A stretch of 64,000 nt of DNA from contig NZ_OY762269.1 of the NCBI RefSeq assembly GCF_963665245.1, positions 1,928,501-1,992,500 on the forward strand, in the 5' to 3' direction. The first letter of the stretch is position 1. The number at the start of each line of letters is the position of its first letter. Below, piece by piece: positions 17,997 through 27,835 of the stretch. Both the position numbers and the translations under genes were made by a program. The DNA is from an uncultured Paludibaculum sp. (lineage in GTDB: Bacteria > Acidobacteriota > Terriglobia > Bryobacterales > Bryobacteraceae). A model generated the notes under the pieces. The model was not told the DNA's origin, ran no database searches, and worked only from the letters and a program-made list of their open reading frames with translations.

Positions 17997-18811
17997 CCCT
18001 TCAAGCGCCGCACCCAGATGTTCCGGTACCGCACAGCGTTCCCGTGGTTCTGCAGCGACAGCGGCTCCTCCGCCCCATGCGGCGCGTACGTGGCCACCTT
18101 GGCATGCACGGCGCGCCCAATCACTTCCTGGCGGTTGTGCATCAGCACACCATTGTGGAAGAGCGTGATGTAGGCCGGCTTCACCACCTTGTCGCCGTCG
18201 AACTTGGGCGCCTCGAATACGATGTCATAGACGTTCCACTCGCCCGCTTTGCGCGTGGCATTTACCATCGGCGGCCACTGGCCGTAGATGGAAGCGGCCT
18301 GTCCGTCGGCGTAGGTTAGGTCCTGGTAGGAGTCGAGAACCTGGATTTCGTACCGGCCCATAATCTCGACTCCGCTATTCCCGCGGCTCTGGCTGGTCCC
18401 GGAAACATCGGCCAGTTCCTGCCATTCCACATGGATCTGGGCGTCGCCAAATTTCTCTTTCGTGGCGATGCCGCCCTTGCTGGGTACCACTTCCATGTAG
18501 CCGTTTTCCACCTTCCACTCGGCTGGGCCTTCCTTGCCGCCGCGCAGGCGGGCCACCCATTGGGAGAGGTCCTTGCCGTCGAAAAGGACGATGGCATCCG
18601 ACGGCGCTCCACCCGGCTGCGAAGCCGGAGTCACCTTTGGCGGGTGCTTGCGCGTGTTGTCGTGAACACGCCATTTCTGCCCCGGAATCAGAGGCGTGTC
18701 GTCGTAGCCGAGGTCTCTGTTCTTGTGGGGCGCCTGCTGGCTGAGGCATGAGACGGCTGTAAGCGTCGAAAGCAAAATGAGCTGGAGTGTGGATGAGCGG
18801 GAGAGGATCAT
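17981..18811 (-). CDS. Secreted DUF1080 (3-keto-disaccharide hydrolase-like) protein
   Basis: The 276-residue protein has an N-terminal hydrophobic leader with a cysteine (LTAVSCLSQ) that could be a lipoprotein site. A DUF1080 concanavalin-like domain follows: SDAIVLFDGKDLSQW, EWKVENGYMEV, the GNSGVEIMGRYEIQVLDS block and ADGQAASIYGQWPP. Proteins of this family are common in Acidobacteria and Planctomycetes and some hydrolyse 3-keto-glycosides; the substrate here is unknown. A paralogue lies at 38633-39475, sharing the YEIQVLDS and IYGQWPP blocks. Confidence 0.87.
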   Translation of the reverse strand: MILSRSSTLQLILLSTLTAVSCLSQQAPHKNRDLGYDDTPLIPGQKWRVHDNTRKHPPKVTPASQPGGAPSDAIVLFDGKDLSQWVARLRGGKEGPAEWKVENGYMEVVPSKGGIATKEKFGDAQIHVEWQELADVSGTSQSRGNSGVEIMGRYEIQVLDSYQDLTYADGQAASIYGQWPPMVNATRKAGEWNVYDIVFEAPKFDGDKVVKPAYITLFHNGVLMHNRQEVIGRAVHAKVATYAPHGAEEPLSLQNHGNAVRYRNIWVRRLKGYDPQ

Positions 18812-18882
18812 GATTAACCTGACCTCGACATCATATTACGCGGGGCAGGCTCGGCGGGGGTGGCCTCGCCGACGGGCAAACA

Positions 18883-18924
18883 AAAATAGAAAAGGGGCGT
18901 GCAGGTAGTGATCCTGCACGCCCC
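18883..18924 (-). terminator. Rho-independent terminator of aceE
   Basis: On the minus strand a perfect 12-bp stem (GGGGCGTGCAGG with CCTGCACGCCCC, 18894-18924) with a 7-base loop is followed by TTTTCTATTTTTG. It lies 15 bases beyond the aceE stop codon. Confidence 0.9.
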
Positions 18925-18939
18925 CGTCCGACACTTAAC

Positions 18940-21624
18940 CTAGTTGCGGGCCGCGCTCTTCTTCTCGGGATCGATACCCAGCTCGAAGATCGCCTGCTGC
19001 GCCTTGTGCGCGTCAAACTGGCCCCAGCGGGCGAGTTGTGAGATGGCTGCCGTTGCGATCGACTCCGCATCCACTTCGAAGAAGCGGCGCAGATACGGGC
19101 GCGATTCGCTGCGGCCGAACCCGTCGGTGCCGAGTGCCGTGAGGCGCCCGCTCAACCACGGAGAGAGCTGATCGGAGACCACCTTCATGTAGTCGCTGGC
19201 CGCTACGATCGGTCCCTGCGTGCCCTCCATCACCTGTTGGATGTAAGGCTTCCGGGCCGGTTCCGCCGGATGCAGTCGGTTCCAGCGCTCGGCGTCGAGC
19301 GCCTCCCGCCTCAGTTCGTTATAGCTGGTGACGCTCCACACATCGGCCGGAATCTGGAACTTGTCCCACAGGATCTTCTGGGCCCGCAGAGCTTCGTTCA
19401 GCATGGAAGCACTGCCCCAAAGCTGAGCCTTCGCGGCCCCATGCTCACTCGGGCACACTTTGTAGATGCCCTTCAGGATCCCTTCCTGCGCGCCTTCCGG
19501 CATGGCCGGCTGGGCGTAGTTTTCATTGCAGAGCGTCAGGTAGTAGAAGACGTCCTCGTTCTCGTGGTACATCCGGCGCAACCCGTCCTGGATGATGGTC
19601 GCGATCTCGTAGGCGTAAGCCGGGTCATAGCTGACGCAGTTTGGCACGGTCGAAGCCAATACGTGGCTGTGCCCGTCTTCGTGCTGCAGTCCCTCGCCGT
19701 TCAGCGTGGTCCGGCCGGCCGTAGCGCCCAGCAGGAAGCCGCGGCCCCGTGAGTCGCCGAACGCCCAGATGGCGTCGCCCACGCGCTGGAAGCCGAACAT
19801 CGAATAGTAAATGTAGAACGGGATGGTGGGAATGCCGTAGTTGGCATAGGCCGTGCCCGCCGCCGTGAAACTGGCCAGCGAGCCCGCTTCGTTGATGCCT
19901 TCTTCCAGTACCTGGCCGTCGACGGCCTCCTTGTAGTACAGGAACTGCTCGCTGTCCACCGGTTTGTAGAGCTGGCCCGACGGGGCGTAGATCGAAATCT
20001 GGCGGAACAGGCTCTCCATGCCAAACGTGCGGGCCTCGTCTGGGATGATCGGGATGATCAGCTTGCCCAGCGCCTTGTCCTTCAGCAGTTGCTTGAGAAT
20101 CGCCACGAAGGCCATCGTTGTCGACACCGGCCTGCCGCCGCTCCCCCCCAGGGAGTCGGAGAACTCCGTCATCGCCGGCGTGTCCAGATTCAGTGGCTTC
20201 GGCTGGCGTATCGGCAGCGGTCCGCCCAGCACCTTGCGCCGCTCCTTCAGATACTTCATCTCCGGAGAGTCCTCCGAAGGACGATAGAAGGAAACCGTGT
20301 GAACCGTCTCTTCCGGAATCGGAACCTTGAAGCGCTCGCGCAGCTTCAATAGCTCGTTTTCGTTCATCTTCTTCTGCTGGTGGGTCGTGTTGCGGCCTTC
20401 ACCAGCCTCGCCCATGCCGTAACCCTTGACGGTTTTGGCCAGGATCACCGTCGGCCCGCCCGTGTGCTCAAAAGCTCGCTTGTAGGCGTTGTAGACCTTC
20501 ACCGGGTCGTGGCCGCCACGGCGCAGAGCGAAGATTTCGTCGTCCGACATGTCCGACACGAGGTCCAGTAGCTCCGGATACTTACCGAAGAACTCGCTGC
20601 GGACATACGCGCCGCCACGCGCCTTGAAGCTCTGGAATTCGCCGTCGACGCACTCGTGCATGCGGCGGATCAGCAGGCCAGTCTTGTCTTTTTCCAGCAG
20701 CCGGTCCCAGTCACTGCCCCACACCAGCTTGATCACGTTCCACTGGAAGCCCCGGAAGACACCTTCCAGTTCCTGCATGATGTTGCCGTTGCCGCGCACC
20801 GGGCCGTCCAGCCGCTGCAGGTTGCAGTTGATGACAAAGACCAGGTTGTCCAGTTTTTCGTTGGCCGCAATCTGTAGCGCGCCGCGCGACTCGGGTTCGT
20901 CCATCTCGCCGTCGCCCAGGAACGCCCAGATCTTGCGGTTCGTCTTGGGCATCAACCCCCGATTTTCCAGGTACTTGCAGAAGCGGGCCTGGTAGATGGC
21001 GTTGATCGGCCCAAGACCCATGCTTACCGTCGGGAACTGCCAGAAGTCGGGCATCAGCCAAGGGTGCGGGTAGGAGCTGAGACCGGGCGTCTCACGCAAC
21101 TCGTGCCGGAAGTTCTTAAGGTGCTCTTCGGTCAGGCGCCCTTCGAGAAACGCCCTCGAATACATGCCCGGCGAGGCGTGGCCCTGAAAGTAGATCAGGT
21201 CTCCTGGCTGATCTCCGCTCTCCGTGGGGATCGAGCCGCGGAAAAAGTGGTTCATGCCCACTTCATAGAGGGTCGCCGACGACGCAAACGTCGAGATGTG
21301 GCCGCCAATGCCGTCGTCGTACTTGTTGGCGCGAACGACCATGGCAACCGCATTCCACCTCACAATGCTCTTGATGCGCCGCTCCAACTCCCGGTCGCCC
21401 GGGTAGGGCACTTCATCGTCAACCGCAATGGTGTTCAGGTAGGGCGTGGTGACGCCGAGGGCGGCAGGCACGCCCTGTGTTGCTGCAGTCACTGCGAGAC
21501 GTTCGAGCAGGTAGCGAGCCCGCTCCGGGCCGCCCTCTTCGATCACCTGATCGAGTGCTTCGAGCCACTCCTGCGTCTCAACAGGATTCAAGTCTTCCGG
21601 CTTTTCTACTTTGTTTCTGAGCAT
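18940..21624 (-). CDS. aceE: Pyruvate dehydrogenase E1 component, homodimeric type
   Basis: Decarboxylates pyruvate with thiamine diphosphate and passes the acetyl group to the E2 lipoyl arm. The 894-residue length, the start ETQEWLEALDQVIEEGG, the SSATLYEVGMNHFFRG segment, the thiamine-diphosphate motif region (GDGEMDEPESRG) and GEGLQHEDGHSH identify the single-chain AceE type. No aceF or lpd gene is present nearby, so the complex partners must be elsewhere. No clear ribosome-binding site precedes the ATG. A strong terminator follows directly. Confidence 0.97.
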   Translation of the reverse strand: MLRNKVEKPEDLNPVETQEWLEALDQVIEEGGPERARYLLERLAVTAATQGVPAALGVTTPYLNTIAVDDEVPYPGDRELERRIKSIVRWNAVAMVVRANKYDDGIGGHISTFASSATLYEVGMNHFFRGSIPTESGDQPGDLIYFQGHASPGMYSRAFLEGRLTEEHLKNFRHELRETPGLSSYPHPWLMPDFWQFPTVSMGLGPINAIYQARFCKYLENRGLMPKTNRKIWAFLGDGEMDEPESRGALQIAANEKLDNLVFVINCNLQRLDGPVRGNGNIMQELEGVFRGFQWNVIKLVWGSDWDRLLEKDKTGLLIRRMHECVDGEFQSFKARGGAYVRSEFFGKYPELLDLVSDMSDDEIFALRRGGHDPVKVYNAYKRAFEHTGGPTVILAKTVKGYGMGEAGEGRNTTHQQKKMNENELLKLRERFKVPIPEETVHTVSFYRPSEDSPEMKYLKERRKVLGGPLPIRQPKPLNLDTPAMTEFSDSLGGSGGRPVSTTMAFVAILKQLLKDKALGKLIIPIIPDEARTFGMESLFRQISIYAPSGQLYKPVDSEQFLYYKEAVDGQVLEEGINEAGSLASFTAAGTAYANYGIPTIPFYIYYSMFGFQRVGDAIWAFGDSRGRGFLLGATAGRTTLNGEGLQHEDGHSHVLASTVPNCVSYDPAYAYEIATIIQDGLRRMYHENEDVFYYLTLCNENYAQPAMPEGAQEGILKGIYKVCPSEHGAAKAQLWGSASMLNEALRAQKILWDKFQIPADVWSVTSYNELRREALDAERWNRLHPAEPARKPYIQQVMEGTQGPIVAASDYMKVVSDQLSPWLSGRLTALGTDGFGRSESRPYLRRFFEVDAESIATAAISQLARWGQFDAHKAQQAIFELGIDPEKKSAARN

Positions 21625-21779
21625 GGGATCCAGAGGGGACAGCTTCTTTGATTTTACCTTGATTCCGGCGACCGACGGGGTCTACTTTATCGATGCATAA
21701 ACTCAGCGATAGGACGCTGGGAATGGCAAGCCCTGGGAGGGCGCGGTCCGGGCGCCCACCTGCGGCGATCTCCACCAGC

Positions 21780-22616
21780 TTAATCCGTACCGTGCCGGCT
21801 TGGGGACAGGGGCTCAGACAGCCACCCCGACTCCTGTCCCTCGTAGTCCAGAGCAGCGCTCAACGAACGTTGGTAGAAGGCGGCGAGACCGCGGTCCACC
21901 TCGGCCAGCGCCCTAATGTGGCGCAGCACCGACGGACGTCGCCACATGGATGCCGGACCGGGCCAAGCCTTGCGCGATCGCACTCTCTGACCCCGCAGCG
22001 CCAACTCAACCAACAGCGTCAGCATCTGCCTGGCCTCCACTTGCGTCAGTCCAGCCGCCCTGAGACTTCGTGAGGCGCAGTCCAGCACCGGAGCAAACAG
22101 CGAACTCGCGGCCATCAAGCCGGCCCCATACAGTGCCTTGCTCCGCGCCTTGAGCTCGATGCACTCCAGTCGCGCCGGCGCCGCCCACTGGTGCAGCAGA
22201 CGCACCGCCGCCGTGTCGCCTTCCACCACCAGCCGGCCTCGATCGCGCATGGGCGCCAGAGCCACCGAGCCCACCGCCGCCCGCCGCTCGTGCAATGGTT
22301 GGAGCTCCGTGGCGTCCAGGTCGTCATCAAGCAGGGCCACCACCTTCGACTTCCAGGAAATCGGGCTGCTGGTCAGCGTTGAGACGATTCCGGACAACTC
22401 CAGGGCCGGAGCTTGAATCAGTACCAGACGGCATTGACCCAATTCCTTTACTTCGGCCGCATGCCCGGCCTTCAACGCATTGGCGTATCGCGATGCCAGG
22501 CGGCGGCTGGATGCCACCACCGGGCCAAAATCGCGTGTCAGCAAGGGGTACCGGATGAGCAGAGACTCAGTCATTCGCCCCGAGGCGATCAGTCCCACCG
22601 GCAGGAGTTTGTTCAT
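21780..22616 (-). CDS. DUF2520/Rossmann-like putative NAD(P)-binding protein
   Basis: The 278-residue product begins with a Rossmann-like start (LPVGLIASGRMTESLL) followed by VVASSRRLASRYANALKAG and LVLIQAPALELSGIVSTL. This resembles the N-terminal dinucleotide-binding domain of the DUF2520/pyrroline-carboxylate-reductase-like group. The C-terminal half is helical (ALYGAGLMAASSLFAPVLDCA, then GLTQVEARQMLTLLVELAL), as in DUF2520 proteins. The first glycine motif is degenerate, so cofactor binding is uncertain. The 5' end overlaps the end of uvrB by 50 bases, suggesting co-transcription. Confidence 0.6.
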   Translation of the reverse strand: MNKLLPVGLIASGRMTESLLIRYPLLTRDFGPVVASSRRLASRYANALKAGHAAEVKELGQCRLVLIQAPALELSGIVSTLTSSPISWKSKVVALLDDDLDATELQPLHERRAAVGSVALAPMRDRGRLVVEGDTAAVRLLHQWAAPARLECIELKARSKALYGAGLMAASSLFAPVLDCASRSLRAAGLTQVEARQMLTLLVELALRGQRVRSRKAWPGPASMWRRPSVLRHIRALAEVDRGLAAFYQRSLSAALDYEGQESGWLSEPLSPSRHGTD

Positions 22617-24593
22617 AGGGAGTCGGGGATTTTAGTGCCTTGACTCGATCACGATACTGCGCCGCCTTCTCAAACTCAAACACTTTCGCGGCCTCGCGCA
22701 TCTTCTTTTCCAGGTCCTCGATGAGGCTATTCCTCTGCTCCGGCGTCAGCAACTCCACATCCTCATCGCTCGCCAGCGGCGGAGTGACATAATCCATCTC
22801 CGCCACAGCGATGAGGCTCATATCGATGGGCTTCACGATGGATTGCGGCGTGATGTCGTTCTCCGTGTTGTAATCCACCTGGATCCGCCGCCGCCGATCC
22901 GTTTCGGAAATGGCCCGCTTCATGCTATCGGTCATGACATCCGCGTATAGTATCGCCCGGCCGTTCAGATGCCGCGCCGCGCGCCCGATGGTCTGAATCA
23001 GTGAACCGGTCGATCGCAGGAAACCCTCCTTGTCCGCGTCCAGGATGGCGACCAGAGACACCTCCGAAGGTCCAGGCCCTCGCGCAGCAGATTGACGCCA
23101 ATCAATACGTCAATGTCCCCGCGCCGCAGATCGCGCAGGATCTTCACGCGATCCAAAGCCGACACTTCGGAGTGCATGTAGGCGTTTTTCACGCCCAATT
23201 CGGCATAATACTCGTGCAGATCCTCCGACATACGCTTCGTCAGCGTCGTGATCAGCACCCGCTCATTGGCTTCCGTCCGCTTCCTGATCTCGTGCAGCAG
23301 ATCGTCCACCTGGCCCTTGATGGGACGTACCTCAACCGGCGGATCCACCAAGCCCGTCGGCCGGATGACCTGCTCCACCACAACGCCCGCCGTCTTCTGC
23401 AGTTCGAAGGGACCGGGTGTCGCCGAGACGTAGACCGTCTGGTGCACGCGATTCTCAAACTCCTCGAACGTCAGCGGCCGGTTGTCCAGCGCGCTGGGCA
23501 GACGGAATCCGAAGTTGACGAGCGTGTTCTTGCGCGACCGGTCGCCGTGATACATACCGCCGATCTGCGGCACCGTCTGGTGGCTCTCGTCGATCATCAG
23601 CAGCGCGTCCGCCGGCAGGTAGTCCAGCAAGGTCGGCGGCGGTTCGCCGGGCAGCCGGCCGCTGAAGTGGCGGGAATAGTTCTCGATGCCGTGGCAGTAG
23701 CCCATCTGCCGGATCATCTCCAGGTCGAACATGGTGCGCTGGTACAGCCTCTGGGCCTCCACCAGCTTGCCCTGCTTTTCCAGTTCCTTATGCCACCACG
23801 CCAGCTCCTGCTCGATGCTCTCCACAGCCTCCTGCTTCGTCTCCGGAGGCATCACGTAGTGAGTCTTCGGATAGATGGGCAGGCGGAGGTAGCTCTCCTT
23901 GACCTGACCAAGCAGCGGGTCGATCTTCGACAGCCCTTCAATCTCGTCGCCGAATAGTTCAATGCGGTAGGCGTCATCGTCGTAAGTCGGCCAGATCTCG
24001 ATCACGTCGCCGCGCACCCGGAACGTGCCGCGCCGAAAGTCGTAGTCGTTCCGCTCATAGAGGATCTCGACAAGCTTCGACGTGATCGACTCGCGCCGCA
24101 TGCGATGCCCCTTCTCCAGCATCAGCAGCATGCCGTAGTAGGCTTCCGGCGACCCCAGGCCGTAAATGCAGCTCACGCTGGCCACGATGATGCAATCGCG
24201 CCGCTCAAACAGCGTCTTGGTGGCGGCCAGACGCAATTTGTCCAGCTCGTCGTTGACTGTGGCTTCCTTCTCGATATACGTATCCGACGCGGGTACATAT
24301 GCCTCGGGCTGGTAGTAGTCGTAGTAGCTGACGAAGTACTCCACCGCGTTGTGCGGGAAGAAGGTTTTGAACTCCTGGTAGAGTTGCGCCGCCAGAATTT
24401 TGTTGTGGGCCATCACCAGGGCGGGGCGCCCGGTTTGTTCGATCACCTTGGCCATGGTGAACGTCTTGCCCGAGCCCGTAACACCCAGCAGCACCTGGTG
24501 CTGCTCCCCGTCGTTGATGCCTCTCACCAATTGCTCGATCGCCTGGGGCTGATCGCCGCGCGGTTGATAGTCGATGCCTAGCCGGTATGCCAC
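22567..24593 (-). pseudogene. uvrB: UvrB excinuclease subunit gene with a one-base frameshift
   Basis: UvrB is the damage-verifying helicase-like subunit of nucleotide excision repair. The first frame (GTG at 24593) encodes residues 1 to about 509: YQPRGDQPQAIEQL, Walker A GVTGSGKTFT, the YYDYYQPEAYVP beta-hairpin, DESHQT, VSATPGPFE and GVNLLREGLDL. The conserved continuation PEVSLVAILDADKEGFLRS is in another frame, because the minus strand reads CTTCGGAGG where CTTCCGGAGG would encode L-P-E. One base is missing near 23066. The second frame completes helicase motif VI (QTIGRAARH) and the UVR motif to a normal stop. Total length would be about 675 residues, as usual. Sequencing error is a real alternative. 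Confidence 0.9.
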
Positions 24594-24616
24594 GTTTCTC
24601 AGTATAGGGACCGCGA

Positions 24617-25465
24617 CTATAGCTTTTTGCCCAGATCCGATTGCGCGTTGAACTCGCACCCGATCATCGCCGACAACGCCAGCAGGTACATCCACACGCA
24701 CAGGGCGATCACCGCGCCGATACTGCCGTACAGCACGTTGTAGTTGGCAATGTTGCGCACGTACCAGGCAAAGACGAGCGTAATGCCCAACCACAGCCCG
24801 GTCGCTACCAACGAGCCCGGCCAGATCTTGCGTCCCTTTCCGGCGTCCGGACCAAACAGGTAAAGCATGGCGGTCACCACGATAATGGTGCCCAACGCCA
24901 GCACATACCGTCCCACCATGCTCAGCAGCTTCACGCCGCCCTTCAACGTCTCGCCGGCGTCCAGCACACCCAGCAGCCGCATCACTCCGTTCTCCGCGCG
25001 GTCGCCGAACAGCATCAGCACCGACGCGCCCACCACGGGGCCGATGGCCACTAGCACCAGCCACATCGCGATGCCCCGGTTGTGGAACATGTCCCGGCGG
25101 CTCTTCCGCTGGTAGGCTGCCTGGAACCCCTCCATCAGGCTCATCATTACGCCCGAACCGGCCCACAAGGACAACAGGATGGCGAGAATCGGCAGAGCCA
25201 GGGGCCGGCTGCCCTGCGACAGGATCTGGCGGATCAGGTCCCCCACACCCGGCGGCACCACCTTGAAAAGCGCGCCAACGATCTTGAGAGCCAGTGTTCC
25301 GGCGTTCACGTGGACCAGAATCGCCGTGGTGGTTGTCAGAATCGGGAAGAAGGCGAGCAACGCCGAATAGGCCGCGCCCTTGGCGAAACCCAGGCTGCCG
25401 TGTTCGTATGCGCACAGCACTGCACGGCGGAATCTGCTCCAGTTCTGGCTCACTACAACCGGCAA
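24617..25465 (-). CDS. YihY/virulence factor BrkB family membrane protein
   Basis: An inner-membrane protein of about 282 residues with six hydrophobic spans. It has the family's N-terminal signature (GSLGFAKGAAYSALLAFFPILTT), the middle SGVMMSLMEGFQAAYQ, and the C-terminal YVRNIANYNVLYGSIGAVIALCVWMYL and GCEFNAQ. No biochemical function is established for the family despite the older 'ribonuclease BN' label. The frame begins at a TTG (25465), and a GTG at 25453 is an alternative. It ends 23 bases before the uvrB start on the same strand. Confidence 0.9.
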   Translation of the reverse strand: MPVVVSQNWSRFRRAVLCAYEHGSLGFAKGAAYSALLAFFPILTTTTAILVHVNAGTLALKIVGALFKVVPPGVGDLIRQILSQGSRPLALPILAILLSLWAGSGVMMSLMEGFQAAYQRKSRRDMFHNRGIAMWLVLVAIGPVVGASVLMLFGDRAENGVMRLLGVLDAGETLKGGVKLLSMVGRYVLALGTIIVVTAMLYLFGPDAGKGRKIWPGSLVATGLWLGITLVFAWYVRNIANYNVLYGSIGAVIALCVWMYLLALSAMIGCEFNAQSDLGKKL

Positions 25466-25594
25466 TTATCCCAAAAATCGCCGCCGCAATTCTTCAGAAC
25501 GTGCCAACCCACCCCCGAGCCTCTTGCTCGCGCCAATTCAACTTGCCGCGCCCCCTCCCATCCAAAGGACAGGCGTGTCTTTTGAGCCTTTGGG

Positions 25595-25622
25595 TTGATC
25601 CAGGACCCGTAGGTTCGATATC
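25595..25622 (+). promoter_or_regulatory. Candidate promoter of the DAP/lysine operon
   Basis: TTGATC (25595-25600) and GATATC (25617-25622) are separated by 16 bases, 20 bases upstream of the first gene's ATG and just upstream of its GGAG site. The match to the sigma-70 consensus is moderate. The divergent BrkB-like gene lies about 130 bases away. Confidence 0.3.
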
Positions 25623-25642
25623 TTGGAGATTCCCCATCCATC

Positions 25643-26650
25643 ATGGATGTCTTCTCTCTCACACGCGCGCTGGTGGACATCGAATCCATCACCGGGAATG
25701 AGGAGCCGGTCGGAGACTACCTGCTCTCGCTTCTCGGCGAGATGGCGCGTCAGCACAATGGCCGCGTCGAATCCATCGAGGTTGAGCCGCACCGCTTCAA
25801 CGTTTTCTGCTGTTTCGACACGCCCATCGTGACCTTGTCCACGCATCTGGACACCGTGCCGCCCTTCTTTCCTTCCCGTGAAGATGAGGCGAATATCTGG
25901 GGCCGCGGCGCGTGCGACGTCAAAGGCATCATCGCCGCCATGCTCTGCGCGGCGGAAGGCCTGCTGGCGGACGGCATCCGCAACTTCGGGCTGCTTTTTG
26001 TGGTCGGCGAGGAACGCAACAGTGCCGGCGCTTACCATGCCGCCAAAACACCGCGTGGTTCGAAGTTCATCATCAACGGCGAGCCGACGGAAAACCGCCT
26101 GGCCCTGGGCAGCAAAGGCGCATTGCGCTATGAGCTCAAAGCGTCGGGACGCATGGCGCACTCGGCCTACCCGGAGTTGGGCGAATCGGCCATCACCAAG
26201 CTCCTCGACGCCCTGCAGCGCATCCGGGCCATCGCCCTGCCCATCGACGGAATCCTCGGCCCCTGCACCCTGAACATCGGCCAGATTCAGGGTGGCCGCG
26301 CGCCAAACGTCGTGCCCGACGCCGCCGAAGCCGCCTTGATGTTCCGTCTGGTCGGCGATCCCGAGCCCGTCCGCACTGCCGTCACCGCGGCCGCGGGCAC
26401 ACTCGCCGAGGCCAAGGAGATTTTGTGCATTCCCGCGATCCATCTCGGCTCGCTGGAAGGCTTCTCAACTACGGTGGTGGCCTACACCACCGACATCCCG
26501 GCGTTTGGCGGCGCCTGGGGCAAACCTTTTCTGCTGGGTCCGGGCACTATCCACGTGGCCCACACCAGCGAAGAGCGCGTGCCCAAGGCGCAGCTTCTGG
26601 AAGCGGTCACCATCTACAAGACCATGGTGAAGCGCCTCCTCACCGCCTGA
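25643..26650 (+). CDS. M20-family deacylase, probable succinyl-diaminopimelate desuccinylase (DapE-like)
   Basis: A zinc-dependent amidohydrolase of 335 residues. Metal ligands of the M20 fold are visible in STHLDTVPP, GRGACDVKG, GEERNSAGA and the late HTSEER. The lid/dimer domain is between (GSKGALRYELKASGRMAHSAYPELG). M20 sequence alone cannot separate DapE from ArgE or related peptidases. The position as first gene of a six-gene cluster with asd, lysC, dapB, dapA and dapD makes N-succinyl-diaminopimelate the most likely substrate. This is context inference. GGAG precedes the ATG at a normal distance. Confidence 0.8.
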   Translation: MDVFSLTRALVDIESITGNEEPVGDYLLSLLGEMARQHNGRVESIEVEPHRFNVFCCFDTPIVTLSTHLDTVPPFFPSREDEANIWGRGACDVKGIIAAMLCAAEGLLADGIRNFGLLFVVGEERNSAGAYHAAKTPRGSKFIINGEPTENRLALGSKGALRYELKASGRMAHSAYPELGESAITKLLDALQRIRAIALPIDGILGPCTLNIGQIQGGRAPNVVPDAAEAALMFRLVGDPEPVRTAVTAAAGTLAEAKEILCIPAIHLGSLEGFSTTVVAYTTDIPAFGGAWGKPFLLGPGTIHVAHTSEERVPKAQLLEAVTIYKTMVKRLLTA

Positions 26651-26734
26651 AAGCCGGCCAACTCCACCGGCAGCCAGGCGACACGCGGGAGATACCCGTA
26701 CCCTCAAGCCGGTTTGACAGAAGGAAGTAAGGAC

Positions 26735-27784
26735 ATGAACAAGAAGATCGAAGTCGGCGTACTAGGCGCCACCGGTATGGTGGGACAGAGCTTCGTGAAG
26801 TTTCTGGAAGGCCATCCCTGGTTCGAACTCACCTGGGCCGGAGCCAGCGATCGCAGCGCGGGCAAGAAGTACGCGGAAGCGACCTCCTGGCGCCTCGACG
26901 GCTCCATGCCGGAACGCGTAGCCGCCCTCACCGTCTCCGACTGCAAGCCCGGCAACGGCGCCCCCAAACTCATGTTCTCGGCCATGGACGCCTCCGTCGC
27001 CACCGAAATCGAACGGGCCTTCGCTGAAGCCGGCCATCTGGTCGTGTCCAACTCCAAGAACCACCGCATGGAGGCCGACGTCCCACTGCTGGTGCCCGAA
27101 ATCAATCCGGATCACCTGCGGTTGCTCGCCGCTCAGAAGAAGCGCGGCTGGAAAGGCGCAATCGCCACCAATCCGAACTGCAGCACCGTCGCCCTCACCA
27201 TGGGCTTGGCCCCGCTGAAGCCCTTCGGTATCGAGACAATCGTCGCCACCACCATGCAGGCCATCTCCGGAGCCGGCTACCCCGGCGTCCCGTCCATGGA
27301 CATCATGGGCAACGTCATCCCCTTCATCGGCGGCGAAGAGGCCAAGATGGAGATCGAAACCCAGAAGATCATGGGCACCTTTGCTGGCGACCACATCGAT
27401 CCTCTGCCGGCCCGCATGAGCGCCCACTGCAACCGCGTCCCCGTCGTCGACGGCCACACCGTAACCGTCAGCGTAGGTCTGCGCGACAAGCTGTCGCTCG
27501 CCGAGATCCTGGCCGCCTATCAGAACTACACCTCCGTCCCGCAGCAGCGCAACCTGCCCAGCGCGCCGAAGAAGCCCGTACTCTACCTGCCCGAGGAGAA
27601 CCGGCCCCAGCCCCGCCGCGACGCCTTCCGTGAAAACGGCATGTGCGTCACCGTCGGCCGCCTGCGCGAGTGCCCCGTACTCGACTACAAGTTCGTCTGC
27701 CTGGGCCACAACACCATCCGCGGCGCGGCCGGCGCCGCCGTGCTCAACGCGGAGCTCATGTACAGCGAAGGCCTTTTGGACTAG
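26735..27784 (+). CDS. asd: Aspartate-semialdehyde dehydrogenase
   Basis: Reduces aspartyl phosphate to aspartate semialdehyde with NADPH, the branch point to lysine, DAP, threonine and methionine. The 349-residue protein has the Rossmann motif GVLGATGMVGQ, the active-site cysteine in NPNCSTV (Cys149), and HCNRVPVVDGHT with the catalytic histidine region. Features such as the long RRDAFRENGMCVTVGR tail resemble the archaeal/fungal-like Asd branch. The ATG at 26735 follows AAGTAAGG; an upstream in-frame TTG is not supported. Confidence 0.95.
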   Translation: MNKKIEVGVLGATGMVGQSFVKFLEGHPWFELTWAGASDRSAGKKYAEATSWRLDGSMPERVAALTVSDCKPGNGAPKLMFSAMDASVATEIERAFAEAGHLVVSNSKNHRMEADVPLLVPEINPDHLRLLAAQKKRGWKGAIATNPNCSTVALTMGLAPLKPFGIETIVATTMQAISGAGYPGVPSMDIMGNVIPFIGGEEAKMEIETQKIMGTFAGDHIDPLPARMSAHCNRVPVVDGHTVTVSVGLRDKLSLAEILAAYQNYTSVPQQRNLPSAPKKPVLYLPEENRPQPRRDAFRENGMCVTVGRLRECPVLDYKFVCLGHNTIRGAAGAAVLNAELMYSEGLLD

Positions 27785-27835
27785 CGTCCACCGGAACTGG
27801 GGCCCCCGGGTCGTGGGCCCCATCAGGAAAAAGCC

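Noticed and set aside
23055..23075. Programmed ribosomal frameshift in uvrB
   Set aside because: There is no slippery heptamer or downstream structure, and the expected base is simply absent from CTTCCGG. Mutation or sequencing error fits better.
22998..25415. One 805-residue frame that appears to fuse uvrB with upstream sequence
   Set aside because: The N-terminal 270 residues are antisense-like noise over the BrkB-family gene. UvrB begins at the GTG at 24593 (VAYRLGIDYQP), and the C-terminal 20 residues are out-of-frame tail after the lost base.
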